Shown piece after piece: positions 40,786 to 51,209 of a stretch of 64,000 nt of DNA. The stretch spans positions 1,736,001-1,800,000 of the forward strand of contig NZ_JAGIOB010000001.1 in assembly GCF_017876495.1 (NCBI RefSeq), in the 5' to 3' direction. This stretch comes from Microlunatus capsulatus. GTDB taxonomy: Bacteria > Actinomycetota > Actinomycetes > Propionibacteriales > Propionibacteriaceae. The position numbers were made by a program, and so were the translations under genes. The stretch's first letter is position 1. Each line of letters opens with the position of its first letter. The notes below the pieces were generated by a model. It did not search any database. It was given only the letters and a program-made list of their open reading frames with translations, and was not told the DNA's origin.

Positions 40786-40866
40786 ATGAACAGAGGAATC
40801 ATCGGGACCATCATCGGAGTGCTCGTCGTGATCATCCTCGTGCTGGTGATCATGCGCCTGGCCTGA
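40786..40866 (+). CDS. 26-aa single-helix membrane peptide, leaderless
   Basis: A gene too short for usual cut-offs. ATG 40786 is exactly 6 nt after TACGTT (40774-40779). The product begins MNRGIIGTIIGVLVVIILV and ends VIMRLA: one uninterrupted transmembrane helix with a positively charged residue near each end. It is in an intergenic space after the phoX terminator, and the codon choice inside (ATC, CTC, GTC, GTG) is that of expressed genes here. Function unknown. Confidence 0.6.
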   Translation: MNRGIIGTIIGVLVVIILVLVIMRLA

Positions 40867-40876
40867 GCCCGGGCGC

Positions 40877-41530
40877 TCACCCCTCGACGACGACCACCTC
40901 GAGGGTGCGGGGCCCGTGCACGCCCTCGACCCGGTTCAGCTCGATGTCGCTGGTCGCGCTGGGGCCGCTGATCATGGTCGTCGGACGGGTGAGGTCGAGC
41001 GCCCGCACGGCCTGCGGCACGTCGGCCACGACCTGGCCGGGCAGCACCACGCAGAGGTGGTAGTCCGGGATGAGGCTGGTGACCCGGCGGCCCTGGCCCG
41101 CGCTCCCGTCCAGCACGAGGGTGCCGGTCTCTGCCACCGCGACCGCGCAGGCCGAGAACACCCCGTCGGCGCCGTCGAGCGCGGCCACGGAGAGGTGCTG
41201 CTCCGGGCCCGGCCCGTCGGCCAGGACCTCCACGTCGTCGGCCAGGCCGGCCAGCCAGCGCGGCTCGGTCCCGGCCGGCACCACCAGCCGCCGCACCCCG
41301 CGCTCGCGCAGCGCCGTCGCGACCACGTCCGGCAGCTCGTCGGCCGAGCAGCGACGGACCAGCGCCTTGTAGTCCAGCAGCCGGTCCACCAGCCGCTCCA
41401 CCAGCGCCTCGTGGTCGAGCTCCGACGTCGTCCGGTAGTCCCGCGCCAGCGTCGCGTAGGGCAGGTCGGGCGGCGGCGCGGCGGCGTGCGCCGCGCGGAT
41501 CCGGGCCAGCACCTCCTCGCGCGCGCTCAC
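40877..41530 (-). CDS. lutC: Lactate utilisation protein LutC (LUD domain)
   Basis: A 217-aa LUD-domain protein (YkgG/LutC). Recognisable are the AVAVAETGTLVLDGSAGQGRRVTSLIPDYHLCVV segment and C-terminal TTMISGPSATSDIELNRVEGVHGPRTLEVVVV. With LutA and LutB it makes the iron-sulfur complex that oxidises L-lactate to pyruvate. GTG 41530 overlaps the lutB stop (GTGA). Last gene of the lut operon. Confidence 0.93.
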   Translation of the reverse strand: MSAREEVLARIRAAHAAAPPPDLPYATLARDYRTTSELDHEALVERLVDRLLDYKALVRRCSADELPDVVATALRERGVRRLVVPAGTEPRWLAGLADDVEVLADGPGPEQHLSVAALDGADGVFSACAVAVAETGTLVLDGSAGQGRRVTSLIPDYHLCVVLPGQVVADVPQAVRALDLTRPTTMISGPSATSDIELNRVEGVHGPRTLEVVVVEG

Positions 41531-43092
41531 GGCGCGCCCTCCGACCCGTCGGCGCCCGGCCCGTCGGCGCCCGGCCCGTCGGGCTCCGGTGCGGCGGACG
41601 CGTGCTCGGCGGCCCACCAGTCGCGGAAGGTCTGCTGCGGCGGGCGGCTGAGGTCGCGGGTCGCCGTCCACTGCGACGCCACGGGCAGCGGCACCTCGCC
41701 GATGACCCCGCGGCGCCGGCCGAGCACCCGCCCCAGCCGGCCGCTGCGCAGGGCCAGCGTCCACCGGGTGGGGTTGCGCATCACCCAGGCCGCCGCCGCC
41801 ATGGCGGTCGCCTCCGCGCTGGGCACCCGGTGCTCGGCGGCGTAGGTCTCGGTGTGCTCGGCCCGCAGGTGGACCAGGATGCTCGGGATGTCGATCTTGA
41901 CCGGGCAGACGTCGTAGCAGGCGCCGCACAGCGAGGACGCGTACGGCAGCGAGGCGTTGTCCTCGATGCCGGTCAGCTGCGGGGACAGGATCGCCCCGAT
42001 CGGGCCGGGGTAGACCGAGCCGTAGGCGTGCCCGCCGGCCCGCTCGTAGACCGGGCAGACGTTGAGGCAGGCGCTGCAGCGGATGCAGTTCAGCGCGTCG
42101 CGCCCCTGGGCGTCGCTGAGCACCGCCGTCCGGCCGTTGTCGAGCAGCACGAGGTGGAAGGCCTGCGGGCCGTCCCCGGGCGTGACACCGGTCCACATCG
42201 AGGTGTACGGGTTCATCCGCTCCCCCGTCGACGAGCGCGGCAGCAGCTGCAGGAACACCTCGAGGTCCTGCGCGCGCGGGACCAGCTTCTCGATCCCCAT
42301 CACGGTGATCAGCGTCTCGGGCAGCGTCAGGCACATCCGGCCGTTGCCCTCGGACTCGACGACGGCCAGCGTCCCGGTCTCGGCGACGGCGAAGTTGGCC
42401 CCGCTGACCGCGACCTTCGCGGAGAGGAACTTGCGCCGCAGGTGCCGGCGGGCCGCGGCGGCCAGGGCGGCCGGCTCGTCGCTGAGCTCCGGGTCCACGT
42501 CGGCCATCTCGCGCAGGAAGATCTCCCGGATCTCCGCCCGGTTGCGGTGGATGGCCGGGACCAGGATGTGCGAGGGCTTGTCGTGCCCCAGCTGGACGAT
42601 CAGCTCGGCGAGGTCGGTCTCGAACGCGGCGATGCCCGCCGCCTCCAGCGCCTCGTTGAGCGCGATCTCCTGGGTGGCCATCGACTTGACCTTGACCACC
42701 TCGTCGGCGCCGGCGGCCCGGACCAGGTCGACGACGATGCGGTTGGCCTCCTCGGCGTCACGGGCCCAGTGCACGACGCCGCCCCGCGCCGTCACGGCCT
42801 CCTCGAGCTGGACGAGGTAGTCCGGCAGGTGGGCCATGGTGTGCACCTTGAGCTGGCGGCCCGCCTCGCGCAGCGCCTCCCAGTCGGGCAGCTCGGCGAC
42901 GACGGCTGCCCGCTTGCCGCGGATGGTGCGGGTGGCCTTGCCGAGGTTGCGGCGCAGCTGGGTGTCGGTCAGCGAGCGGCGGGCGGCGTCGGGGAAGCTC
43001 TCGTCGCCGCGCAGGTGGCCGGTGCCGCGCGGCGAGGTGGGCAGGGCCGGCATGCCCAGCAGCACGGGGGACGAAGGACGGACCGCGGTCAT
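41527..43092 (-). CDS. lutB: Lactate utilisation iron-sulfur protein LutB
   Basis: A 521-aa protein: N-terminal LUD domain (VVKVKSMATQEIALNEALEAAGI, FAVAETGTLAVVESEGNGRM) and two 4Fe-4S motifs CIRCSACLNVCP and CGACYDVCPVKID, then a DUF3390-type tail. ATG 43092 is preferred over a more upstream frame that would overlap lutA. A gap of 1 nt separates it from the lutA stop. The tail repeats DGPGADG (three related heptads encoded by near-identical DNA). Confidence 0.95.
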   Translation of the reverse strand: MTAVRPSSPVLLGMPALPTSPRGTGHLRGDESFPDAARRSLTDTQLRRNLGKATRTIRGKRAAVVAELPDWEALREAGRQLKVHTMAHLPDYLVQLEEAVTARGGVVHWARDAEEANRIVVDLVRAAGADEVVKVKSMATQEIALNEALEAAGIAAFETDLAELIVQLGHDKPSHILVPAIHRNRAEIREIFLREMADVDPELSDEPAALAAAARRHLRRKFLSAKVAVSGANFAVAETGTLAVVESEGNGRMCLTLPETLITVMGIEKLVPRAQDLEVFLQLLPRSSTGERMNPYTSMWTGVTPGDGPQAFHLVLLDNGRTAVLSDAQGRDALNCIRCSACLNVCPVYERAGGHAYGSVYPGPIGAILSPQLTGIEDNASLPYASSLCGACYDVCPVKIDIPSILVHLRAEHTETYAAEHRVPSAEATAMAAAAWVMRNPTRWTLALRSGRLGRVLGRRRGVIGEVPLPVASQWTATRDLSRPPQQTFRDWWAAEHASAAPEPDGPGADGPGADGSEGAP

Positions 43093-43093
43093 C

Positions 43094-43891
43094 TCAGGCC
43101 ACCGCCGTCGGGCCCGCATGCACGTCGGCCTCCTGGCCGCCCGGCGCCAGCACCATCGGCCGCTCCCGCGTCGCGGCGAGGATCTGGGCCAGGTGCACCG
43201 TCTTGGCGCCGGCCCGCAGCCGGGAGAGCCCGCCGCCGATGTGCATGAGGCAGGAGCTGTCGCCGGCGGTGCAGATCTCGGCCCCGGTGCTGCTCACGTG
43301 CCGCATCTTGTCGGCCAGCATGGCGCTGGAGGTGTCGACGTTCTTCAGCGCGAAGGTGCCGCCGAAGCCGCAGCACTCCTCGGCACCCGGCAGCTCGACG
43401 AGGTCGATCGCCTGCACGGCCTGCAGCAGCCGCAGCGGCTTGTCCCCCACCCGCAGCATCCGCAGCGAGTGGCAGGTCGGGTGGTAGGTGACGCGGTGGG
43501 GGAAGTAGGCGCCGACGTCGGTGACCCCCAGCACGTCGACCAGCAGCTCGGAGAGCTCGTGGGTGCGGGCGGCGACCGACGCCACCTGCTGCTGCAGGAG
43601 CGGGGAGCCGAAGCGCTCGGCCACGACCGCGTGCTGGTGCCGCACCGAGCCCACGCACGAGCCCGACGGCGCCACCACGGCGTCGTAGGGGGCGAAGGTG
43701 TCGGCGAAGCGCTGCACCAGGGGCAGTGCCTGCTCCTGGTAGCCGGTGTTGACGTGCATCTGGCCGCAGCAGGTCTGGTCGCGGGGGAACTCGACGGTGT
43801 GGCCGAGCCGCTCGAGCACGGTGACCGTGGCCCGCCCGACGTCGGGGAACAGCGCGTCGGCCAGGCAGGTGATGAACAGCGCGATCCTCAT
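43094..43891 (-). CDS. lutA: Lactate utilisation CCG-domain protein LutA
   Basis: A 265-aa protein with two cysteine-rich CCG domains, including DQTCCGQMH and EECCGFGGTFALKN, as in heterodisulfide-reductase-type subunits. It starts at ATG 43891 after a GAGAGG site, with TAGGCT at 43933-43938 (minus strand) as a likely own -10 and a leader of about 35 nt. It heads lutA-lutB-lutC and lies directly downstream of the sugar ABC transporter. Confidence 0.94.
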   Translation of the reverse strand: MRIALFITCLADALFPDVGRATVTVLERLGHTVEFPRDQTCCGQMHVNTGYQEQALPLVQRFADTFAPYDAVVAPSGSCVGSVRHQHAVVAERFGSPLLQQQVASVAARTHELSELLVDVLGVTDVGAYFPHRVTYHPTCHSLRMLRVGDKPLRLLQAVQAIDLVELPGAEECCGFGGTFALKNVDTSSAMLADKMRHVSSTGAEICTAGDSSCLMHIGGGLSRLRAGAKTVHLAQILAATRERPMVLAPGGQEADVHAGPTAVA

Positions 43892-43939
43892 GGGCTCTGC
43901 GGTCAGCCTCTCGTGGTCCGGGGGTGCGGTCGAGCCTAG

Positions 43940-43968
43940 CCGCGGCACCGGAGGTCCCGGCGCCGCGG
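43940..43968 (-). terminator. Weak hairpin between the sugar permease and lutA
   Basis: CCGCGGC (43940-43946) pairs with GCCGCGG (43962-43968), in the 81-bp gap between the permease stop and lutA. It may attenuate read-through from the transporter operon into lutABC. Confidence 0.4.
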
Positions 43969-43972
43969 CGGG

Positions 43973-44800
43973 TCAGCCCTTGACGGAGCCGGCGGCCATG
44001 CCCTCGACGATCTTGCGGTTGAAGAAGACGAACATGACCAGCGGCGGGATCGCGACCAGCAGGATGCCCGCGAACAGCAGGTTGTACTGGGTGTTGAACT
44101 GGCTCTGGAAGTTGAACAGGGTCAGCTGGACGGTGGCGTTCTGGGTGCCCGGCAGGAAGTAGAGCGGGTTCTGGAAGTCGTTGTAGATCGCCACCGACTG
44201 CAGGATCACCACGGTCATGATCACCGAGCGCAGCACCGGGAAGATCACCTGGAAGAACGTGCGGACCGGGCTGGCGCCGTCCACCCGGGCGGCCTCGTCG
44301 AGCTCGCGCGGGATGCCGGCGATGAAAGCCCGGAACAGCAGGATGCTGAAGGGCAGCCCGAAGGCGATCTCGACGAGGATCAGCCCCGGCATGGTCTTGA
44401 ACAGCCCGACGCTCTGCAGCACCCAGATCGTCGGCACGACGGCCGGGGGGACGATGAGCCCGGCCAGCACCAGCAGCCCGACGGCGACGTTGAGCTTGCC
44501 GGTCCGGCGCTGCAGGACGTAGGCGATCATCGAGCCCAGCACCACCAGCACGGTCACGCTCACCACGGTGAGGACCACCGAGTTGATGAACGCGATCACC
44601 ATGAGGAAGTCCCGGGCCCGCACCACCGCGACGAGGTTGTCGAGCAGCACGAAGCGGGTCGGCAGGGTGAAGGCCAGGTCCGCGGCCTCCCGGACGCTCT
44701 TGCTGGCGATCGAGACCACGAACAGGAACGGGATGACGAACACGACGAAGGTGACCAGGATCGACGCCGACCCCAGCAGGGTGCCCCGCGCGTTCTTCAT
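43973..44800 (-). CDS. Carbohydrate ABC transporter permease (CUT1, MalG-like)
   Basis: A 275-aa six-helix permease. The ATPase-docking EAA loop is ELDEAARVDGASPVRTFFQVIFPVL, close to the end as usual. The C-terminus QYNLLFAGILLVAIPPLVMFVFFNRKIVEGMAAGSVKG is typical of MalG-type subunits (terminal GSVKG). ATG 44800 shares one base with the stop of the upstream permease (TGATG). Together with the next two genes it imports a sugar, here probably rhamnose oligosaccharides or rhamnosides. Confidence 0.94.
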   Translation of the reverse strand: MKNARGTLLGSASILVTFVVFVIPFLFVVSIASKSVREAADLAFTLPTRFVLLDNLVAVVRARDFLMVIAFINSVVLTVVSVTVLVVLGSMIAYVLQRRTGKLNVAVGLLVLAGLIVPPAVVPTIWVLQSVGLFKTMPGLILVEIAFGLPFSILLFRAFIAGIPRELDEAARVDGASPVRTFFQVIFPVLRSVIMTVVILQSVAIYNDFQNPLYFLPGTQNATVQLTLFNFQSQFNTQYNLLFAGILLVAIPPLVMFVFFNRKIVEGMAAGSVKG

Positions 44801-45735
44801 CAGCTGACCTCGTTCTTGTTGAGCCAGTAGGTGAGGGGCACGACGATCAGGGTCACGAGCAGGAAGAGCACCACGTTGCCCGCCGTCGAGAGGCCGAAGA
44901 ACCCGGCCTGGTACTGCTTGTAGATCACCGACGCGATGACGTCGGAGGCGAACCCCGGGCCGCCGCGCGTCATGGACCAGATGAGGTCGAAGGAGCGCAG
45001 GCCGCCGATCAGCGAGAGCGTGATCACGCTCGCGGTGGCCGGCTTGGCCAGCGGCAGGGTGATCCGGCGGAAGACCTGCCAGCGGCTGGCCCCGTCCACC
45101 CGGGCCGCCTCGTAGTACTCCTGCGGGATGGAGACCAGGCCGGCGATGAAGATCACCGTGGCCAGCCCGACGCCCTTCCAGATGTCGACCAGCCCGATCG
45201 AGTAGATGGCGAGGTCGGGGTCGGTGAGCCACCCCGGCCCGCTCACCCCGACGGCGCCCAGCGCCTTGTTGACCAGCCCCCTCTCCGGGTCGAGCAGCAC
45301 CGTGAAGGTGATGCCCACCCCGATGGTGCTCACGAGGACGGGGAAGAAGATCACCGAGCGCAGGTAGCCCCGGGCGATGATCTGCGACGTCAGCAGGACC
45401 GCCAGGGCCATCCCGATGACGACCTTCAGCCCCGAGGTCATGAACGCGTAGATGAGCGTGTTGCGCAGGCCGATCAGCAGCGCCTGCTCCTGGAAGAACG
45501 TGCGGTAGTTGTCCAGGCCGATCCAGGTGGAGGTGAACAGGTCCCAACGGGTGAAGGAGTAGTAGAAGGAGGCGAACGTCGGGATCACGAAGAAGAGCCC
45601 GTAGATCACCGCCCCCGGCAGGTAGAACCAGTAGGGGTAGGGCCCCGTCCGCCCGCGAGCGGTGGGGCTGGGCCGGGCACCCGGGCCGGCCGCCGCGAGC
45701 CGCGATGTGTCCGTGGTGCTGAGGGTGTTGGCCAT
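44800..45735 (-). CDS. Sugar ABC transporter permease (CUT1, MalF-like)
   Basis: A 311-aa six-helix permease. N-terminal PYWFYLPGAVIYGLFFVIPTFASFYYSFTRWD; the EAA loop is YYEAARVDGASRWQVFRRITLPLAKPA. No ATP-binding subunit is encoded nearby, so an MsmK/UgpC-type shared ATPase elsewhere must energise the complex, a common situation in actinobacteria. It lies 112 bp after the binding-protein gene, the gap holding hairpins and repeats. Confidence 0.94.
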   Translation of the reverse strand: MANTLSTTDTSRLAAAGPGARPSPTARGRTGPYPYWFYLPGAVIYGLFFVIPTFASFYYSFTRWDLFTSTWIGLDNYRTFFQEQALLIGLRNTLIYAFMTSGLKVVIGMALAVLLTSQIIARGYLRSVIFFPVLVSTIGVGITFTVLLDPERGLVNKALGAVGVSGPGWLTDPDLAIYSIGLVDIWKGVGLATVIFIAGLVSIPQEYYEAARVDGASRWQVFRRITLPLAKPATASVITLSLIGGLRSFDLIWSMTRGGPGFASDVIASVIYKQYQAGFFGLSTAGNVVLFLLVTLIVVPLTYWLNKNEVS

Positions 45736-45765
45736 GCGGGGCCTCTCGGGCTGGCGCCCCGCCGC

Positions 45766-45838
45766 CGGCCCCCGCGAGGGGGGCCGACGGCCGGGCCGGG
45801 CGGTCAGGACGGGCGGTCAGGAGCGGGCGGTCAGGAGC
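45766..45838 (-). repeat. Intercistronic hairpin and three tandem 13-14-bp repeats
   Basis: CGGCCCCC/GGGGGCCG (45766-45786) forms a stem between the binding-protein and permease genes. Next to it, three near-identical units GGGCGGTCAGGAGC (45798-45810, 45811-45824, 45825-45838; the first one base shorter). Such elements commonly stabilise the upstream binding-protein mRNA so that it is made in excess. Confidence 0.6.
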
Positions 45839-45847
45839 GGACCGGGG

Positions 45848-47191
45848 TCAGTCCCAGCCGGGCAGGCCCAGCTGCTGGGCCTGCTTCTTCACGTCGGCGT
45901 CGTAGAGGGCCGCGCCCTTGTCGCCGCTCTCCTGGCCGGTGCCCACCTGGATGCAGATCTGCTCCAGCGACGGGCCCTTGATCGGGGACTTGAACTCCAG
46001 CGCCGGGCTCACGTCGCCCGCCTCGAAGTAGGCGCTGGTGTCCTTGGCCACGGTGATCACGTCGTCCGGCAGCGTGCAGGTGCTGTTGAGGTACGGGCCG
46101 GTCGGCAGGGCGGCGCTGCTGACGGCGTCGCAGCCCGGCTGGGTCTGGGTGAAGGCCACGAACTTCTTCGCCGCCTCCAGCTTCGCGCCCTCGGTCGTCT
46201 TCGGGATGTAGAAGGCGTTGGGCGACCACACCGTGAGCGTGTTCTTGCCCGCGTCCTGGCCGGGCCAGGCGAACATCCCGACGTCGTTGGTCTTGCCGTC
46301 GGACAGGGCGTCGAGCCCGGCCGCGACGGAGCCGATCTGCGGGTAGTGGGCGGCCTTGCCGCTGGCGATGTCCTTGAGCCCGTCGTTGAACTTGGCCGAG
46401 GCGAAGTTCTTGTTGAAGTACCCGCCCTTGCTCAGCTCCTCGATGTGCTGGAAGCCCGCGAGCGCCGCCGGGGTGGTGGCGTACTTGGCCTGGCCGGCCG
46501 TGTACTGCTCGGCGAAGTCCGGGTTGGCGGCCTCGACGTTGGCGTAGTCGGCCAGGACCGGCAGCTGCGAGGTCCAGGTGTCGCCGTAGGTGGCCTCGAC
46601 GGGGGTGATCCCGGCGGCCTTGATCTTGTCGTTGTTGGCCATGAACTCGTCCCACGTCTTGGGGATCTGCAGGCCCAGCTGCTCGTAGACCTTGGTGTTG
46701 TAGAGGACCCCGCCGCCGAAGGCCGTGCCGTTCGGCGCCCCGAAGAGCTGGCCGTCGACGGTGGTCGCGTCGACGAACACCTTGTCCAGCGTCGAGGCCC
46801 AGGCCTCGCCGGCCATCGGGACGAGGTTGGTCGTCGGCTTGAGCGCCGCCAGCAGGGAGCCGTTGTTGTAGGCGAAGACGTCGGACATGTCCTGGGTCGA
46901 GAGCTTGGTCTTGATCAGGTTGTCGCCGTCGGAGCCGCCGGGGCGGGACTCGGTCTCGACGGTGATCCCCGGATTGGCGGCCTGGAAGGCCTCGACGAGC
47001 TTGGCGGCGCTGGCCACGGTCGCGTCGTCGTTGCCGCCGAGCAGGTAGGTGAGGGTGACCGCCTCGCCGCCCTCCCCCGTGTCGGTGCTGCTGCCGAGGC
47101 TGCCGGCGCTGCAGCCGGCGGCGACCAGCGTGCTGGCGGTGGCCAGGGCCACGAACGCGAGACCGCGTCGGGCGGACGTGCTGAACCTCAT
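45848..47191 (-). CDS. Carbohydrate ABC transporter substrate-binding lipoprotein (CUT1)
   Basis: A 447-aa extracellular sugar-binding protein. Lipobox VAAGC with Cys27. The mature region has family 1 features: VTLTYLLGGNDDATVASAAKLVEAFQAANPGITVETESRPGG, GVLYNTKVYEQLGLQIPKTWDEF and KKFVAFTQTQPGCDAV. GGAGGT precedes ATG 47191. The promoter (TTGACG, 17 nt, TAGCGT) and a TGAAACG operator lie just upstream. Substrate is likely rhamnose-containing, from the adjacent GH78 and rha genes. Confidence 0.94.
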   Translation of the reverse strand: MRFSTSARRGLAFVALATASTLVAAGCSAGSLGSSTDTGEGGEAVTLTYLLGGNDDATVASAAKLVEAFQAANPGITVETESRPGGSDGDNLIKTKLSTQDMSDVFAYNNGSLLAALKPTTNLVPMAGEAWASTLDKVFVDATTVDGQLFGAPNGTAFGGGVLYNTKVYEQLGLQIPKTWDEFMANNDKIKAAGITPVEATYGDTWTSQLPVLADYANVEAANPDFAEQYTAGQAKYATTPAALAGFQHIEELSKGGYFNKNFASAKFNDGLKDIASGKAAHYPQIGSVAAGLDALSDGKTNDVGMFAWPGQDAGKNTLTVWSPNAFYIPKTTEGAKLEAAKKFVAFTQTQPGCDAVSSAALPTGPYLNSTCTLPDDVITVAKDTSAYFEAGDVSPALEFKSPIKGPSLEQICIQVGTGQESGDKGAALYDADVKKQAQQLGLPGWD

Positions 47192-47250
47192 GGGACCTCC
47201 GTGTGGGTGAGCGAGAGCTGACGGGGCCCGCGGGCCGACCGGCATCGTCG

Positions 47251-47300
47251 CCTGGATCGTTTCAAGCGAGGACGCTAGCGCAGCGACGGGTGCGCGTCAA
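47251..47300 (-). promoter_or_regulatory. Promoter and LacI operator of the rhamnose transporter operon
   Basis: On the minus strand: -35 TTGACG (47295-47300), exactly 17 nt, -10 TAGCGT (47272-47277). The operator CGCTTGAAACGATCCAGG (47251-47268) covers the expected transcription start. The same TGAAACG core occurs at three other sites in the rhamnose block, so LacI repression is very likely. Confidence 0.8.
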
Positions 47301-47416
47301 CAGGTTGGCGCGATCGTCACCGCGCCGCGATCCCGGCGGCAGCCGGTCGCGGCCCTCGGGGCGCGGCCGACCGCGTTCCCGCTAGTCACGGCCGGGATGG
47401 CTCCACCGAGCGGGGC

Positions 47417-47424
47417 AAGCGCTT
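47417..47424. promoter_or_regulatory. Second LacI-family-like palindrome
   Basis: GGCAAGCGCTTACCC: the AAGCGCTT core with flanking complementarity is typical of LacI/GalR-family operators and differs from the TGAAACG sites. It may bind another LacI-family protein acting globally. Confidence 0.35.
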
Positions 47425-47476
47425 ACCCAGCGGTCCTACCGCCCTGGAGGATCGAGCTTCCGTCCGAGCGGCATTC

Positions 47477-47486
47477 TGAAACGATC
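47477..47486. promoter_or_regulatory. Distal TGAAACGATC operator
   Basis: TCTGAAACGATCGAGA shares the 10-bp core with the sites at 47255-47264 and 49849-49858. It is about 200 bp upstream of the binding-protein promoter, a distance suitable for a looping auxiliary operator. Confidence 0.55.
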
Positions 47487-47493
47487 GAGACGA

Positions 47494-47517
47494 GGCCGCG
47501 GCTGGTCAGCCGCGGCC
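47494..47517 (-). terminator. Terminator of the alpha-L-rhamnosidase gene
   Basis: GGCCGCGGCTG (47494-47504) and CAGCCGCGGCC (47507-47517) are perfectly complementary, 14 nt beyond the stop codon. Confidence 0.75.
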
Positions 47518-47531
47518 CCGCCTCCCGCTCG

Positions 47532-49808
<2,277 letters not shown>

Positions 49809-49848
49809 GACACTCCTGCGGGTCGGGGTGGGCCGCCGAGCGGCCCTG

Positions 49849-49894
49849 TGAAACGATCAAGAGGAGGCAACCACCCGCTGCGGAGGCTTGTCAA
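49849..49894 (-). promoter_or_regulatory. Rhamnosidase promoter with TGAAACG operator
   Basis: The minus strand has -35 TTGACA (49889-49894) and a weak -10 (TTGCCT, 18-nt spacer). TGTGAAACGATCAAGA around 49849-49858 lies just downstream of it, over the start of transcription. Confidence 0.6.
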
Positions 49895-49940
49895 TCGTCC
49901 GGCTCGCTGCCCCCCGGGGCCGGGCCGCACGGGGCCGTCG

Positions 49941-49990
49941 TTGCGTGCCCGGGGACGCCCCGCTAGCATGCCAACCGACTTGAAACGTCT
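49941..49990 (+). promoter_or_regulatory. Promoter and operator of the rhaI-rhaD-rhaB genes
   Basis: -35 TTGCGT (49941-49946), 17 nt, -10 TAGCAT (49964-49969), then CTTGAAACGTCTCATT with the TGAAACG core at 49981-49987, a few bases after the expected start. The ribosome site TGAGGAG follows. Confidence 0.72.
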
Positions 49991-50006
49991 CATTGAGGAG
50001 TCGACC

Positions 50007-51170
50007 GTGGCATTCGCCGACATCGCCGACCGGCTGGCCGCCCAGGCCATCGAGCTGCCCTCCTGGGCCTTCGGCAACTCCGGGACCCGCTTCCGCGTGT
50101 TCGGCACCCCCGGCACCCCCCGCACCGTGCAGGAGAAGATCGCCGACGCGTCCCGGGTGCACGCGCTGACGGGCCTGGCGCCGACGGTGGCCCTGCACAT
50201 CCCGTGGGACCGCGTCGACGACTACGCCGCCCTCGGCCGCTTCGCCGCCGACCACGGCCTGGCGCTGGGCACCGTCAACTCCAACACCTTCCAGGACGAC
50301 CTCTACAAGTTCGGCAGCCTGACCCACACCGACGAGGCGGTCCGCCGCAAGGCCGTCGACCACCACCTCGAGTGCCTCGACATCATGGACCAGACCGGCT
50401 CCCGGGACCTCAAGATCTGGCTGGCCGACGGCACCAACTACCCCGGCCAGGGTGACATCCGCGGCCGCCAGGACCGGCTGGCCGAGAGCCTGCGGCTGAT
50501 CTACGACCGGCTGGGGCCCCAGCAGCGGCTGGTGCTGGAGTACAAGTTCTTCGAGCCGGCGTTCTACCACACCGACGTCCCCGACTGGGGCACCTCCTAC
50601 GCGCAGGTGAGCGCCCTCGGCGACCGCGCGCTGGTCTGCCTCGACACCGGGCACCACGCCCCCGGCACCAACATCGAGTTCATCGTCGCCCAGCTGCTGC
50701 GGCTCGGGAAGCTCGGCTCCTTCGACTTCAACTCCCGCTTCTACGCCGACGACGACCTCATCGTCGGGGCGGCCGACCCGTTCCAGCTGTTCCGGATCCT
50801 CTACGAGGTCGTCCGCGGCGGCGGCTACGGCCCGGACTCCCCCGTCGCCTTCATGCTCGACCAGTGCCACAACGTCGAGGACAAGATCCCCGGCCAGATC
50901 CGCTCGGTGCTCAACGTGCAGGAGATGACGGCGCGGGCGCTGCTCGTCGACACGACCGCGCTGCGCACCGCCCAGGACGAGGGCGACGTGCTCGGCGCCA
51001 ACGCCGTGCTGATGGACGCCTTCTACACCGACGTGCGGCCCGACCTCGCCGCCTGGCGCGAGAGCCGCGGCCTGCCCGCCGACCCGGTGCGCGCCTACGC
51101 CGAGTCCGGCTACCAGCGCCAGATCGCCGAGGAGCGGGTCGGCGGCGCGCAGTCGGGCTGGGGCGCCTGA
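50007..51170 (+). CDS. rhaI: L-rhamnose isomerase
   Basis: A 387-aa TIM-barrel sugar isomerase of the actinobacterial/rhizobial RhaI type, converting L-rhamnose to L-rhamnulose. Metal-site regions visible: LVLEYKFFEPAFYHTDVPDWGTSY, ALVCLDTGHHAPGTNIEF, LGSFDFNSRFYADDDLIVG and FMLDQCHNVEDKIPGQIRSV. GTG 50007 follows a TGAGGAG site. First gene of a rha operon under a TGAAACG operator. Distinct from the E. coli RhaA family, but the neighbouring aldolase and kinase make the role secure. Confidence 0.93.
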   Translation: MAFADIADRLAAQAIELPSWAFGNSGTRFRVFGTPGTPRTVQEKIADASRVHALTGLAPTVALHIPWDRVDDYAALGRFAADHGLALGTVNSNTFQDDLYKFGSLTHTDEAVRRKAVDHHLECLDIMDQTGSRDLKIWLADGTNYPGQGDIRGRQDRLAESLRLIYDRLGPQQRLVLEYKFFEPAFYHTDVPDWGTSYAQVSALGDRALVCLDTGHHAPGTNIEFIVAQLLRLGKLGSFDFNSRFYADDDLIVGAADPFQLFRILYEVVRGGGYGPDSPVAFMLDQCHNVEDKIPGQIRSVLNVQEMTARALLVDTTALRTAQDEGDVLGANAVLMDAFYTDVRPDLAAWRESRGLPADPVRAYAESGYQRQIAEERVGGAQSGWGA

Positions 51171-51209
51171 TCTTCTGCCCTCGCTCCGCTCGGGCGCGCC
51201 CCGCGCTCT

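Larger units (their letters stand above)
47192..47531. other. 340-bp intergenic control region between the rhamnose transporter and rhamnosidase genes
   Basis: No gene is seen. It carries the binding-protein promoter and operator (47251-47300), a second LacI-type palindrome AAGCGCTT (47417-47424), a further TGAAACGATC site (47477-47486), and the rhamnosidase terminator hairpin (47494-47517). A long leader of about 75 nt precedes the binding-protein start. Confidence 0.7.

Noticed and set aside
45798-45838. Tandem repeats as a mobile or regulatory array
   Set aside because: Only three short copies in a 112-bp intercistronic gap; local duplication or mRNA stabilising element is sufficient explanation.
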